Origin: Solimonas soli DSM 21787
GTDB lineage: Bacteria; Pseudomonadota; Gammaproteobacteria; Nevskiales; Nevskiaceae
Length of the DNA stretch: 64,000 bases
Assembly: GCF_000474945.1 (NCBI RefSeq)
Contig: NZ_KI440837.1
Location: 1-64,000, forward strand
Reading direction: 5' to 3'
A program made the translations under genes and the position numbers. Positions within the stretch are counted from its first letter, which is position 1; the number at the start of each line of letters is the position of its first letter. Positions 42,300-51,974 of this stretch are shown in pieces. Under the pieces are notes generated by a model. It had not been told where the DNA came from and did not search any database. It was given only the letters and a program-made list of their open reading frames with translations.

Positions 42300-43694
42300 T
42301 CAGCCCCACAGGCCATGCAGGAACCAGCGACCGCCGGCGCGCTCGCGGAACACCCAGACGCGCTGCCGCTGCCATTCGGCGACGTAGTAATCGCGGCGCA
42401 GCTCGCCGCCGTCCCACCAGCCGCTTTCGATGCGCTCGACGTTCGCGTCGACCGCCGGCTCGCCGGGCAAGGGCTGCGGCTGATGCAGCAGCCACAGCGG
42501 TCGCGGCCGCGCACTCACCGTCTGCGCGTCGCCATCGTTGCGCCAGGCGCGCTCCGGACGATGATCAGCCTGCGGCGCCGGCGTCCACAGGACGTGCGCG
42601 CCGAGCCGTGCGGCGATGCGTTCGATCGCCGCCGTCCATTCCGCCTGGCCGCCGCCGCTGTCGAACAGATCGCTCTGCGTGCGCTGCGCGCCGCCGAGCT
42701 CGGTTGCGCGCAGTTCGAGCGCACGCACCGCCGCGCCCAGCGGTTCGCGGCCGAGGCGCTCGTTCAGGCCGTTGAAGATGCGCTTGCCGTCGCGATGCGC
42801 ATCGAGAAAGCGCAAGGTGAAGCTGGTGCGCTGGCGCGCGTGCAGGCAGTCGAGACGCAGGGCGCGCAGCGTCAGGTCGCGTGCGCGCAGCCAGCCCTGC
42901 AGCTCGTAGGCGAGCCGGTGCAGGGGGAATTGCAGCGACTCGAGCTGCTCGACTTCGCCCGGCAGCTCGAAGCGGCGCCGGAAGCGCTCCGGCGGCACGA
43001 TGGCGACGGCCGGCTCGGCGGCTTCGCCATGCAGGCGATCGAGTTCGCGCAGGCGCCCGGCGCCGAAGCGGCGCGCGAAAGCGGCGCGCGGCAGCGCACG
43101 CAGCTCGCCGATGGCCTGCAGGCCGACGCCGCGCAAGGCCTCGATCTGCGCCTGCGGCCACGGCAGCTCGCGAATCGGCCGCGCCGCCAGACGCCGGGCG
43201 AGCGCCGCCGGCCCGCGCACGCGAATGCCGTCGCCGGCACAGGCGAACAGGGCCGCAGCGGCGCGCGTCGGCGCCACCGCCAGCGAGATTCGATGGCGGC
43301 CGGCGGCGAGTTCGGCTTCGATGCCGGCCTGCAACTGCAGATAGCCGCCGAACAGACGCAGGCTCGCCGAGATCTCGAGCCACAGCAGCGCCTGCGGCGC
43401 GCGCCCGGTTTCGTCGAACTCGCGCAGCTCGGCATGCACCGGACTGCCGTAGTGATAGAGCGTGTGGGCAAGGCCTTGCAGCATCGCGCGCTCGGCCTTC
43501 GCATGGCGCGCGTGCGCCCGCAGCAGCGGCTGCAGCGACAGCGCCGTGCCGAGCGGCGTGCCGACGCCGACGCCGGGCGCCGCCGTGATCAGCCAGCGGC
43601 TCGCGCCACGCTGATCGGTGACGACATCGAACTCGCCGTCGAGCCCCAGGGCTTCGGCCGGCAGACGCGGCAGGTGCAGGCACAGCCACAGCAT
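42300..43694 (-). CDS. imuB: ImuB, Y-family polymerase-like mutasome subunit
   Basis: 464 aa. Y-family DNA polymerase fold, but the N-terminus MLWLCLHLPRLPAEAL lacks the catalytic Asp of DinB-type enzymes, as expected for ImuB, which bridges DnaE2 to the beta clamp. RTQSDLF near residue 360 fits a clamp-binding motif. The C-terminal ImuB-specific region ends VWVFRERAGGRWFLHGLWG. ATG 43694 is 7 bp after imuA; the open frame extends upstream through imuA but is Arg/Ser filler there. Confidence 0.94.
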   Translation of the reverse strand: MLWLCLHLPRLPAEALGLDGEFDVVTDQRGASRWLITAAPGVGVGTPLGTALSLQPLLRAHARHAKAERAMLQGLAHTLYHYGSPVHAELREFDETGRAPQALLWLEISASLRLFGGYLQLQAGIEAELAAGRHRISLAVAPTRAAAALFACAGDGIRVRGPAALARRLAARPIRELPWPQAQIEALRGVGLQAIGELRALPRAAFARRFGAGRLRELDRLHGEAAEPAVAIVPPERFRRRFELPGEVEQLESLQFPLHRLAYELQGWLRARDLTLRALRLDCLHARQRTSFTLRFLDAHRDGKRIFNGLNERLGREPLGAAVRALELRATELGGAQRTQSDLFDSGGGQAEWTAAIERIAARLGAHVLWTPAPQADHRPERAWRNDGDAQTVSARPRPLWLLHQPQPLPGEPAVDANVERIESGWWDGGELRRDYYVAEWQRQRVWVFRERAGGRWFLHGLWG

Positions 43695-43701
43695 CGCGAT
43701 C

Positions 43702-44328
43702 TCACGCGCCGAGCGCGCAACTCCGCGTCGGCCGCGCGCCGCGGCACTTGAGGACATCGACGCGCGACACACCGCGCTCGCGCGCAATGCCGAGACGCAG
43801 GCTCGCCACCGAAGCCGATGCGCCGGCCGCATCGCGCGTCGTCGCGCGGCGATAGACGAGCGCGAAGCCGTCGCCGGTTTCGGCGGCGAGCTGCAGGCGG
43901 CGCTGTGCGGTCGGCGCGATGGCGTCCTGCCACAGCAGCACGGCACCGGCCTGCGCGCGCAGCAGCTCCTCGGCGGCCCACAGCGCATCGCTCTCGCGGC
44001 CGGCATCGACGACGACCAGGGCTTGCGCGTCGAGGCCGTGCTGCGCGAGTGCCGGCGCATACGGCACATACGGCGGCGCGATCATCGCCAGGCGCCGCCG
44101 GCCGCGTGCCAGGCGCGCGAGCAGCGGCATCGCCAGCTGCAGCTCGCCGACGCCGGGCGCGGCGTAGACGATTTCGCTGAGCGCCGCGCAGGGCCAGCCG
44201 CCGCCGGGCAGCAGCGCGTCGAGGCTGGCGTGGCCGGTCGGCTCGGCGCGCAGCGGCGCCTGGCCGTCGCCACGCCACAGGCGCGCGTCGCGCAGCAGAT
44301 CGTGCAGGGCTTGCGCACGCGCGCTCAT
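43702..44328 (-). CDS. imuA: ImuA, RecA/SulA-like mutasome subunit
   Basis: 208 aa with a RecA-like core lacking a good Walker A. Motifs seen in ImuA: GHASLDALLPGGGWPCAALSEI (in parts) at the N-terminus, RRLAMIAPPYVPYAPALAQHGL (in parts), LLRAQAGAVLLW and a basic C-terminus. It inhibits or recruits RecA and partners ImuB. It sits 18 bp after lexA in one SOS operon. Confidence 0.9.
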   Translation of the reverse strand: MSARAQALHDLLRDARLWRGDGQAPLRAEPTGHASLDALLPGGGWPCAALSEIVYAAPGVGELQLAMPLLARLARGRRRLAMIAPPYVPYAPALAQHGLDAQALVVVDAGRESDALWAAEELLRAQAGAVLLWQDAIAPTAQRRLQLAAETGDGFALVYRRATTRDAAGASASVASLRLGIARERGVSRVDVLKCRGARPTRSCALGA

Positions 44329-44346
44329 CGCAGGACTGCGCGCGGA

Positions 44347-44976
44347 TCAGGCGAGGCTGAAGCCGCCGTTGCGGATCAGGCCGACGACGCGCCCTTCGAT
44401 GACCAGCTCCTCGCGACGCAGGTCGATGCGGATCGGCGCGAAGTCCGGATTGGCGGCGAGCAGGCGCACGATGTCGCCGCGCCGCTCGAAGCGCTTGACC
44501 GTCACCTCGTCGCCGATGCGCGCGACGACGATCTCGCCGTTCTGCGCCGTCGCGCGGCGCTGCACGGCCAGCAGATCGCCCGGCAGGATGCCGACGTCGC
44601 GCATCGACCAGCCCTGCACGCGCAGCAGAAAATCCGGCTCGGCGATGAACATGCGGCGGTCGAGCTTGTACCAGGCCTCGATGCTCTCGGTCGCCAGCAT
44701 CGGCAGACCGGCGGCGACGCGGCCGACCAGCGGAATACCCTCGTTGGCCGGCGGCGGCGCGTCCTCGGCGTCGAGCACGCGAATGCCGCGCGAGGTGCCG
44801 GGCCGCAGCTCGATCGCGCCCTTGCGCGCCAGCGCACGCAGATGGTCGTCGGCGGCGGTCGGCGAGCGGAAGTCGAAGGCGGTGACGATCTCGGCCCGCG
44901 TCGGCGGCATGCCGTGCGCATCGCAGTGGCGACGGATGAAGGCGAGGATTTCGGCTTGGCGCGACGTCAGGTCCAT
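44347..44976 (-). CDS. lexA: LexA repressor
   Basis: SOS repressor and autoprotease, 209 aa from ATG 44976. The N-terminal winged helix ([29 protein letters not shown] in parts) binds operators; the cleavable Ala-Gly is in VGRVAAGLP; the catalytic Ser is in VQGWSMRD and Lys in [10 protein letters not shown]. The usual GMSM is GWSM here. The frame is open upstream to 45303 across the operators, so the short start is used. Two CTGT-N8-ACAG boxes precede it, implying autoregulation and control of imuA-imuB-dnaE2. Whether it is the only LexA of the cell cannot be told. Confidence 0.95.
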   Translation of the reverse strand: MDLTSRQAEILAFIRRHCDAHGMPPTRAEIVTAFDFRSPTAADDHLRALARKGAIELRPGTSRGIRVLDAEDAPPPANEGIPLVGRVAAGLPMLATESIEAWYKLDRRMFIAEPDFLLRVQGWSMRDVGILPGDLLAVQRRATAQNGEIVVARIGDEVTVKRFERRGDIVRLLAANPDFAPIRIDLRREELVIEGRVVGLIRNGGFSLA

Positions 44977-44991
44977 GGCGGAGTCCGATAA

Positions 44992-45007
44992 CTGTACATC
45001 CATACAG
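44992..45007 (-). promoter_or_regulatory. LexA box 1
   Basis: CTGTACATCCATACAG, matching CTGT-N8-ACAG, 16 bp upstream of the lexA ATG. It overlaps a possible -10 (TACTGT on the minus strand). Confidence 0.88.
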
Positions 45008-45025
45008 TATCCATTCGGTCGTCGA

Positions 45026-45041
45026 CTGTAAATCCATACAG
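45026..45041 (-). promoter_or_regulatory. LexA box 2
   Basis: CTGTAAATCCATACAG, the same pattern 34 bp (about three helical turns) further upstream, overlapping a possible -35 TTTACA on the minus strand. Two phased boxes suggest tight, cooperative repression. Confidence 0.88.
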
Positions 45042-45105
45042 TCCTCCATGCGCGCAGGGTCCCGCGCGTTGACGCAGGGCCCTCATTGCGGAGGGCAGCG
45101 GAACC

Positions 45106-45315
45106 TTGGTCGAAGTAGTACGCATCCCCGCGGTCGGCGTACCGACCATCGGGACCTTCATCGAAAATCCGCTGGGATTTACACGCGGCCATGGCATTTC
45201 CGACGACGGTCGCACGTTCTATATCGGCGGCCCAGACTCGGACAAAGGTCCAAGCAAGACGCAGATCATCCGCTACATACTTCCGGACGCTCAGAACGTG
45301 CAACGCGTCGTCTGA
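45106..45315 (+). pseudogene. Small gene interrupted at its 3' end by the IS3 element
   Basis: A 69-codon frame from TTG (GGAGGG lies 10 bases upstream): [19 protein letters not shown], then [19 protein letters not shown] and [17 protein letters not shown]. The Gly/Asp-rich centre is beta-strand-like. The stop TGA is the first codon of the IS. Joining the frame to 46631 (deleting the IS and one GTC copy) restores seven more codons (FPGRKSE) and a stop at 46652-46654. No family is recognised; it may itself be the 3' part of a larger lost gene. Confidence 0.55.
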
Positions 45316-45351
45316 ACCGCCCCGGTTTTCCCGGAGGCCCGCTGGTGTGAG

Positions 45352-46577
<1,226 letters not shown>

Positions 46578-46738
46578 GGCTCCATTCTCTCAAGTTATGG
46601 AGCCTCCGAGATTTCCGGGGCGGTTCAGTCTTTCCGGGACGAAAAAGCGAGTGATACTGATCAGTGGAACTCGGAGAGATCTGATGCCGCATACGTCGGC
46701 CATTTCTGCCAACCACACGCTCACCATTTGATCAGTGG

Positions 46739-47060
46739 ATGAATCTCTCGTTCCTCACCATGCATCGATCAAAGGGCGGCGAAGCTGACTATGTGATCCT
46801 CCCCAGCACGGTCAGTGTGGGCCGTGGGCGCAGCTTTCCCAGCACGCACGCGGATGATCCTGTCATGGCTTTGGCAATGCCAAGCGGGGATAGCTTCCCG
46901 TTTGGAGAAGAGCGCCGTACGAGGCCAACGCTCGATTTTCCTAGACGAGATCACAAAGGACAGCGGCCTGGCGATTACAGATACCGACTCTACAGGCGGG
47001 GCACGACCGCTTCTCCCGCCTGCGGGCTTTCCCAAAAAACTCGGGGCCTTGATGGACCAA
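46739..47060 (+). pseudogene. Remnant of a UvrD/HelD-type helicase C-terminus
   Basis: FLTMHRSKGGEADYVILP and MALAMPSGDSFPFGEERRT match the motif V-VI region of helicase IV-like SF1 helicases (normally HRSKGLEADYVI and FPFAEERRL.YVALTRA). After EERR the frame shifts; a later piece (SPACGL, then FPKKLGALMDQG in another frame) looks like the Cys-containing tail. N-terminal three-quarters are absent. Decayed gene. Confidence 0.6.
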
Positions 47061-47172
47061 GGCGAAAGCGGTCCGGCGGCGGCGTCAATGAGACGTGCAT
47101 CTCATTTACACTGCCGAAATTCTAGTGAGTTCGCCTACCATGGACGGACCAATCCCGTCGGCTGGAGCCGCG

Positions 47173-48513
47173 ATGCGCACAGTCTCCCGAGTTTTCGGTG
47201 TGATGCTGCTGATGAGTGGAATCGCCACCAGCGCTGCTGCCCCCAGCGATGTGGATTCGACGTTCGGCACCGACGGAAAGGCCGTGACGCCGGCACAACA
47301 GACCTTGCTGCAGCCCGGCGAGCCCTCGGTCGACAGTCAAGGGCGAATCTATGTTCCGGTCTACGGCGCCAGCCTGGATGTGGGACCGATTCCGAACCCG
47401 GCTACCGAATATGCAGCGATCATGCGTCTGACGGCCTCCGGTGTTCTCGACTCGAGCTTCGGAGACGGCGGCGTGCTTTTGCTGCCGGATACGCCTGCCT
47501 TCGCCCCGGCAGCGATCGCCGTTGATGAGAAGCAGCAGCGACTGCTCGTTGGCGGTGCCGGTGATACTTCCGGCATTGGCGTGCCGAACAGCGCCGCCGT
47601 GATGCGGATCGCCTTTAACGGCGCTCTCGATACCACATTCGGCGATGGCGGCATCGCGCGCCCGGCAGTCGCGAGCCTGATCTCCGAAGTCGACGCGATC
47701 GACTTACTCGAAGACGGCCGCATTCTGACTGCGTCGACGGATGGTGGCAGCATCTCCGTGTCACGGCTGCTGTCGGACGGCAGTGTCGATCAAAGTTTTG
47801 GCACCGACGGCCGTACTGGCTTGATTTCGGCCCCTGGACAGCCTGCGGTTTCAGTGTTGCGCCGAGATCGCGACGGCAACATCTTTGTCTGCGGCCCAAG
47901 GGGATTCCGGAGCACGTCGCCGGGCATAGAGTTTCCCGACGATGGGGTTCGCGTCGGGCGCTTGAGCGCCAATGGAATGCCGGTTACGACGTTTGGGGAC
48001 GGTGGCTCGAAAGAAGTCGATCTCGATGGCCCGGCCGCTTGCGTAGACCTGCAGCCGGGTAAAGGCGGCGCGTTTAGCGTCGCCGCTTCGACGCCGTCAA
48101 CGCTGGTCGTTGCGCGGCTGCGGGCCGACGGCAGCCGTGACACGACCTTCAACGGCAGCGGTCTCGACACCGGCCCTTTCCAGAGTGCAATGGCGCCGGT
48201 AGGAAGGGCGCTGGATGACGGCCGGCTGCTGCTCGTGCGTTCGGGCGGAGCGATTAACGTTGGCGGTACCGAGATCGCACTGTACGCACCGCCCGGCCAC
48301 GGTGGCATCGAGATCACACGTGTCGCTGGATCACCAGAACTGCGCCGTGCCAACGGCGCGGCATCGACGGGCGATTCCGGCGGTGGTGGTGCCCTCGGTC
48401 CGGCTGTGCTCGTCATCTTGAGCCTCTTCGCCATCCTGCGCAGCACCATACGATGGAAGTCGGTGGCCGCGAGCGACTGTCAATCTAGTCGGCCCCTTTT
48501 AGCGGCTGGTTGA
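47173..48513 (+). CDS. Secreted delta-60-repeat protein with C-terminal sorting-like tail
   Basis: 446 aa. Signal peptide about residues 1-23 (ending SAAA before PSD). At least six repeats of the delta-60 kind follow, each with a D..FG.DG core: DSTFGTDGKA, DSSFGDGGV, DTTFGDGGI, DQSFGTDGRT, TTFGDGGSK, DTTFNGSG. They form a beta-propeller-like domain. The C-terminus has SGGGGALG, then a hydrophobic helix PAVLVILSLFAIL and basic RSTIRWK, resembling GlyGly-CTERM-type tails. GGAG 7 bases before ATG 47173. Located in the decayed zone but itself apparently intact. Confidence 0.78.
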   Translation: MRTVSRVFGVMLLMSGIATSAAAPSDVDSTFGTDGKAVTPAQQTLLQPGEPSVDSQGRIYVPVYGASLDVGPIPNPATEYAAIMRLTASGVLDSSFGDGGVLLLPDTPAFAPAAIAVDEKQQRLLVGGAGDTSGIGVPNSAAVMRIAFNGALDTTFGDGGIARPAVASLISEVDAIDLLEDGRILTASTDGGSISVSRLLSDGSVDQSFGTDGRTGLISAPGQPAVSVLRRDRDGNIFVCGPRGFRSTSPGIEFPDDGVRVGRLSANGMPVTTFGDGGSKEVDLDGPAACVDLQPGKGGAFSVAASTPSTLVVARLRADGSRDTTFNGSGLDTGPFQSAMAPVGRALDDGRLLLVRSGGAINVGGTEIALYAPPGHGGIEITRVAGSPELRRANGAASTGDSGGGGALGPAVLVILSLFAILRSTIRWKSVAASDCQSSRPLLAAG

Positions 48514-48560
48514 TTGGAGCGAAAACAGACTTCATCAACGCCGCGTAACCCCGCGGGAAC

Positions 48561-48974
48561 TCAATGACGCTGACTCCTCAGTAACTCAACAGCTCGATCG
48601 ATCCATGGATCTTCCACGCCGGCAAGGAGCTTGTCAGGCGGCGTCGGTAGCTCAACATCAGGCCTCAAGCCATTGCCTTCGAGCAGCACATCAGCAGCGT
48701 CGTACCAACGACCCGTAGTGAGCTTGATTGCCGCTCCGTTCTGCAAGGGCATGATGGTTTGAACACTGCCATGCCCGTAAGTACGTTGGCCAACGACGAG
48801 CGCGCCGGCATGAACTCGCAGCGCAGAGGCTACGATCTCGGACGCAGCCGCGCTGCCGCCGTCGACCAGAACAGCAATTCGCGGCTGGTGTCTGTTTGCT
48901 GTTCCGGTAGCGCGCTCCTGGCGGTTTGAACCCGTGGAGCGCCCTTTCTGCGTGGCGATCGTGCCCTCTCGCAC
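48561..48974 (-). pseudogene. C-terminal fragment of an S41 (Tsp/CtpA) peptidase
   Basis: IAVLVDGGSAAASEIVASALR carries the catalytic-Ser region and RTYGHGSVQTIMPLQNGAAIKLTTGRWY (both in parts) the Lys region, with GNGLRPDVELP. In active enzymes the second motif is G-K-G; here it is GHG, so the catalytic Lys is missing. The N-terminal half and PDZ domain are absent; upstream is only the arm-like repeat and tRNA-Ser. About 35 N-terminal residues are unrelated Arg/Thr-rich filler. Confidence 0.75.
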
Positions 48975-48983
48975 AAAGATACC

Positions 48984-49005
48984 TTAGCCCACAATTTAGC
49001 CCACA
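48984..49005. repeat. Direct repeat TTAGCCCACA next to tRNA-Ser(GGA)
   Basis: TTAGCCCACA occurs at 48984-48993 and 48996-49005, a 12-bp period. It has the same geometry as the arm-type repeats of the tRNA-Thr element and lies between a gene fragment and a tRNA 3' end, suggesting a relic of an older integrative element. Confidence 0.5.
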
Positions 49006-49056
49006 GCGAATCGAGTATTCAGGAGTTGTCTGTGGCTGTCCCAAGTAGTCAGGCAA

Positions 49057-49083
49057 CAAAAAGCCCCTCAGAATCAGGGCTTT
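49057..49083 (-). terminator. Terminator of tRNA-Ser(GGA)
   Basis: Read on the minus strand, AAAGCCC and GGGGCTTT pair around a loop of about 9 bases and are followed by TTGTTGCC. It lies 33 bp downstream of the tRNA 3' end. Confidence 0.75.
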
Positions 49084-49115
49084 GATGCTTCAGGACTACT
49101 CCTGAATCGCCAAAT

Positions 49116-49208
49116 TGGCGGAGAGAGCGGGATTCGAACCCGCGATACGGCTATAAACCGTATACACGCTTTCCAGGCGTGCTCCTTCAACCACTCGGAC
49201 ATCTCTCC
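49116..49208 (-). tRNA. tRNA-Ser (anticodon GGA)
   Basis: 93 nt with acceptor GGAGAGA/TCTCTCC, encoded CCA, anticodon stem CACGC/GCGTG around CTGGAAA (GGA), and a long variable arm (TATACGG...CCGTATC). Reads UCC/UCU. Confidence 0.97.
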
Positions 49209-49257
49209 GGGAAATCGGTACCGCGGATTAAGGGGGCGGATTATAGAGAAAGGGGCC

Positions 49258-49641
49258 TCAGAACGGCCACCACCAGTGCTTCTTCTTTTCGCCTTCGTTG
49301 GCGTCCGGCACTTTCTTGCCGGCCTTGTTGTCCCGCTCCGCCTGCTGCAGCTCGGCGCTGCCGGCCAGGCGCGGCGGCGTGTCGAGGCATTCGTACCTGG
49401 CGGTGTCGCGGCGATCCTGGGCCTCGGCGACTCGCTGGCCGAACGGCACGTCGCTCGCCGGCGGCGGCGGGATGCGCAGGGCCGACGGCGAATCCGGCAC
49501 CGTCAGGCCCGGCACGGCGGCCGGCGGCGGCAGCGTTTCCGCCTTCTGGTAGGGCAGCGTCGCATCGCAGCGGCGCGTGTTGCTGCAGGCGCCGATCAGG
49601 AGTGCCGCGCCGCACACGGCGATGATTCCGAGCTGGCGCAT
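49258..49641 (-). CDS. Small lipoprotein downstream of dapA
   Basis: 127 aa. Lipobox LLIGAC at about residues 14-19, so it should be lipidated at Cys19. The mature part is Pro-rich (PPPAAVPG, IPPPPASDVPFG), then a helical charged C-terminus ending KKHWWWPF. The ATG shares a base with the dapA stop (TGATG). In E. coli the gene after dapA is bamC; this protein is far shorter and lacks clear similarity, so BamC is only a positional thought. Confidence 0.82.
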   Translation of the reverse strand: MRQLGIIAVCGAALLIGACSNTRRCDATLPYQKAETLPPPAAVPGLTVPDSPSALRIPPPPASDVPFGQRVAEAQDRRDTARYECLDTPPRLAGSAELQQAERDNKAGKKVPDANEGEKKKHWWWPF

Positions 49642-50519
49642 CAGATCGCCCCGGCGCTGCGCAGCGCCGCACGCACCACATCCTGGTGCGCGGCATCCAT
49701 GGGAACCAGAGGCAGGCGCAGGCCGGCGGGAATCTTGTTCATTTCGTTCAAAGCCCACTTGACGGGAATCGGATTGGGTTCGACGAACAGATGCTTGTGG
49801 AGCGGCTGAAGTTCCGCGTCGAGTCGTTCGGCCTTGGCGCGGTCGCCGGCGAGGGCGGCGATGCACATCTCGTGCATCTTGCGCGGCGCGACGTTGGCGG
49901 TCACCGAGATGTCGCCGTGCGCGCCCATCAGGATCGATTCGCAGGCCGTCGCGTCGTCGCCCGAGTAGATCGCGAAATCGCGCGGCAGGCCGAGCGCCAG
50001 CAGCTCCTTGATGCGCGCCAGATCGCCCTTGGCCTCCTTGAGGCCGACGATGTTCTTGATCTGCGCGAGACGCGCGACGGTCGCCGGCAGCAGATCGCAG
50101 CCGGTGCGGCCCGGCACGTTGTAGAGGATCACCGGAATGTCGACCGCTTCGGCGACCGCCTTGAAATGGCGGTACAGGCCTTCCTGCGGCGGCTTGTTGT
50201 AGTACGGCGTCACCTGCAGCACGGCGTCGGCGCCGACGTCCTTGGCGGCCTTGGTCAGCTCGATGGCCTCGGCGGTCGCGTTGGCGCCGGCGCCGGCGAT
50301 GATCGGCACGCGCTTCTTGGCGAGCTTGACCGCGCGGCGGATCACCTCGATGTGCTCTTCGACGCCGAGCGTCGCCGATTCACCCGTGGTGCCGACCGCG
50401 ACGATGCCGTCGGTGCCTTCGGCGATATGCCACTCGATCAGGGCGGACAGGCTGTCCCAGTCCACCGCGCCATCCGGGAACATGGGTGTGACGATGGCGA
50501 CAATGCTGCCCTTGATCAT
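49641..50519 (-). CDS. dapA: 4-hydroxy-tetrahydrodipicolinate synthase
   Basis: DapA condenses pyruvate with aspartate semialdehyde, opening the lysine/diaminopimelate branch. Schiff-base Lys is K161 in [11 protein letters not shown]44-T45 (VGTTGES) and Y133 ([10 protein letters not shown]) complete the catalytic triad. The 292-aa length is exact. It is divergent from gcvR, as in E. coli, and coupled to the downstream lipoprotein gene. Confidence 0.97.
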   Translation of the reverse strand: MIKGSIVAIVTPMFPDGAVDWDSLSALIEWHIAEGTDGIVAVGTTGESATLGVEEHIEVIRRAVKLAKKRVPIIAGAGANATAEAIELTKAAKDVGADAVLQVTPYYNKPPQEGLYRHFKAVAEAVDIPVILYNVPGRTGCDLLPATVARLAQIKNIVGLKEAKGDLARIKELLALGLPRDFAIYSGDDATACESILMGAHGDISVTANVAPRKMHEMCIAALAGDRAKAERLDAELQPLHKHLFVEPNPIPVKWALNEMNKIPAGLRLPLVPMDAAHQDVVRAALRSAGAI

Positions 50520-50649
50520 GCGCGGTGCGGGGAAACTGGGTTTGCGGGGGGCGCAAGTATAGCGATTGCCGCTACGCCGGCGTAGCGGCGCCGCTTACGC
50601 GCTCTGGCCGCGGGCACTACAATAGGCCGCTTTTCCGCCTGCCGAGCCC

Positions 50650-51189
50650 ATGTCCGCCAACGATAATCTGCTCACCGTCTCCGTCATCGGCAAGCCGAAA
50701 GGCAACGTGCCCCTGGAGCTGTTCAAGGCGATCCGCGAGCGTGGCGGCGAAGTCGAGGACTGCCGCATCGCGCAGATCGGTGATCGCCTGACGGCGAACC
50801 TGCTGGTGTCCGGCAACTGGAGCACGCTCGGCCGGCTCGAGACCGCCCTGCCGGGCATCGCCGAGAAGCTGGAACTGCAGGTGCGCTTCGAGCGCTGCGA
50901 GGTGCGGCCGGTCAATCCGGATTTCCGTCCTTACGCGGCCGAGGTCATCGCGCCGCAGGACCCGAATCTTCTGGTCAACATCCTCGAGTTCTTCCAGCAC
51001 CAGGACGTCGAAGTCGTCGAGATCTCGACGCAGAAATACCAGTCGACCTACACCGGCGCCGAGATGGCGAGCGTGCAGATGGTGCTGCACGTGCCGGTCA
51101 ACCAGCATCCGCAGGCGCTGCGCGAGTCCTTCATGGATCTCTGCGACGATCTCAATGCCGACGGCATGCTCGACCCGATCAAGACCTGA
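50650..51189 (+). CDS. gcvR: Glycine cleavage system regulator GcvR (double ACT)
   Basis: 179 aa with two ACT domains: residues about 6-85 (LLTVSVIGKPKGNVPLELFKAI in parts; GGEVEDCRIAQIGDRL) and 95-170 (NLLVNILEFFQHQDVEVVEIS in parts). GcvR binds GcvA to repress the glycine-cleavage operon in E. coli. The position beside dapA and just ahead of bcp matches the enteric dapA-gcvR-bcp order, which supports the name. Confidence 0.9.
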   Translation: MSANDNLLTVSVIGKPKGNVPLELFKAIRERGGEVEDCRIAQIGDRLTANLLVSGNWSTLGRLETALPGIAEKLELQVRFERCEVRPVNPDFRPYAAEVIAPQDPNLLVNILEFFQHQDVEVVEISTQKYQSTYTGAEMASVQMVLHVPVNQHPQALRESFMDLCDDLNADGMLDPIKT

Positions 51190-51204
51190 CGCGGTGCGAC
51201 ACGC

Positions 51205-51663
51205 ATGAAGCCCGGCGACAAGATTCCCGACCTCAAGCTGCCGGCCAGCGGCGGCCAGACGCTCGCCCTGCGCTCGTTCAAGGGCAAGGCGCTGGTGATC
51301 TACTTCTACCCGAAGGACAACACGCCGGGCTGCACCCAGGAAGGCCAGGATTTCCGCGATCTCTACGCGCAGTTCAGGAAGGCCGGCGCCGAAGTGCTCG
51401 GCGTGTCGCGCGACAGCGTCAAGTCGCACGACAGCTTCATCGCCAAGTTCGAGTTCCCGTTCGCGCTCCTGTCCGACGGCGACGGGGCGATGTGCCAGGC
51501 CTTCGACGTCATCAAGGAAAAGAGCCTGTACGGCCGCAAGTACATGGGCGTCGAGCGCAGTACCTTCCTGTTCGACGCGAACGGCAAGCTGGTGCGCGAG
51601 TGGCGCGGCGTGAAGGTCAAGAACCACGCCGCCGAAGTGCTGGAAGCGGTGCGCGCGCTGTAG
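51205..51663 (+). CDS. bcp: Thioredoxin-dependent thiol peroxidase Bcp
   Basis: 152-aa cytoplasmic peroxiredoxin. Peroxidatic C43 in DNTPGCTQEG; no Cys at +5, so it is not the E. coli alpha2 type. C97 (GDGAMCQAF) could resolve, or it may act as 1-Cys. YGRKYMGVERSTFLFD is a Bcp signature. It is 15 bp after gcvR, as in E. coli. No signal peptide, in contrast to the peroxiredoxin at 2.2 kb. Confidence 0.93.
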   Translation: MKPGDKIPDLKLPASGGQTLALRSFKGKALVIYFYPKDNTPGCTQEGQDFRDLYAQFRKAGAEVLGVSRDSVKSHDSFIAKFEFPFALLSDGDGAMCQAFDVIKEKSLYGRKYMGVERSTFLFDANGKLVREWRGVKVKNHAAEVLEAVRAL

Positions 51664-51974
51664 CGTGCGGTCAAAAAATCAGCAGAAAGGCGCCGCGACG
51701 GAATCCCACAGTAGCGGCAAAAGCCCGCGCTGAAAAGCACTTTTTTCTGCAAAGCGCATGGGCTAGATTGAAGCCGGTCGTCGGCGCCACCGACGCGGCT
51801 CTCCCAGCCAAGCTTCCCCGGAAAAATTAGTACACACCCTGCTCCATCGCGCTCCGGCGCGCGCTACACAGGCCCGCCCCCACAGGACGAGGGTCGCTGT
51901 CCGCGGTGTCTCCATCCACGTCTCCAGACAGCGCCGCAGGCTCCGCCCGCGCGCGCGAGGTGCTTCAACGCCCG
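51664..51974 (+). other. Gap between bcp and the PIN-PhoH gene
   Basis: 311 bp. It holds a T6 run (51741-51746) after a weak hairpin region that could terminate bcp, an AT-richer stretch (GGAAAAATTAGTAC near 51820) that could house a promoter, and GC-rich palindromic sequence near 51850-51865. No gene is seen. The upstream part of the PhoH frame from GTG 51906 lies here. Confidence 0.5.

Noticed and set aside
39068-43751. Several 480-610-codon plus-strand frames opposite dnaE2 and imuB
   Set aside because: Antisense shadows of recognised genes with no motif.
46658-46739. TGATCAGTGGA repeated at 46658 and 46729 as an attachment or target duplication
   Set aside because: The 60 bp between carry no element and the pair does not flank anything; the IS duplication is GTC.
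49258-49641. BamC assignment for the lipoprotein after dapA
   Set aside because: Position fits, but length (127 aa) and sequence do not show BamC domains.
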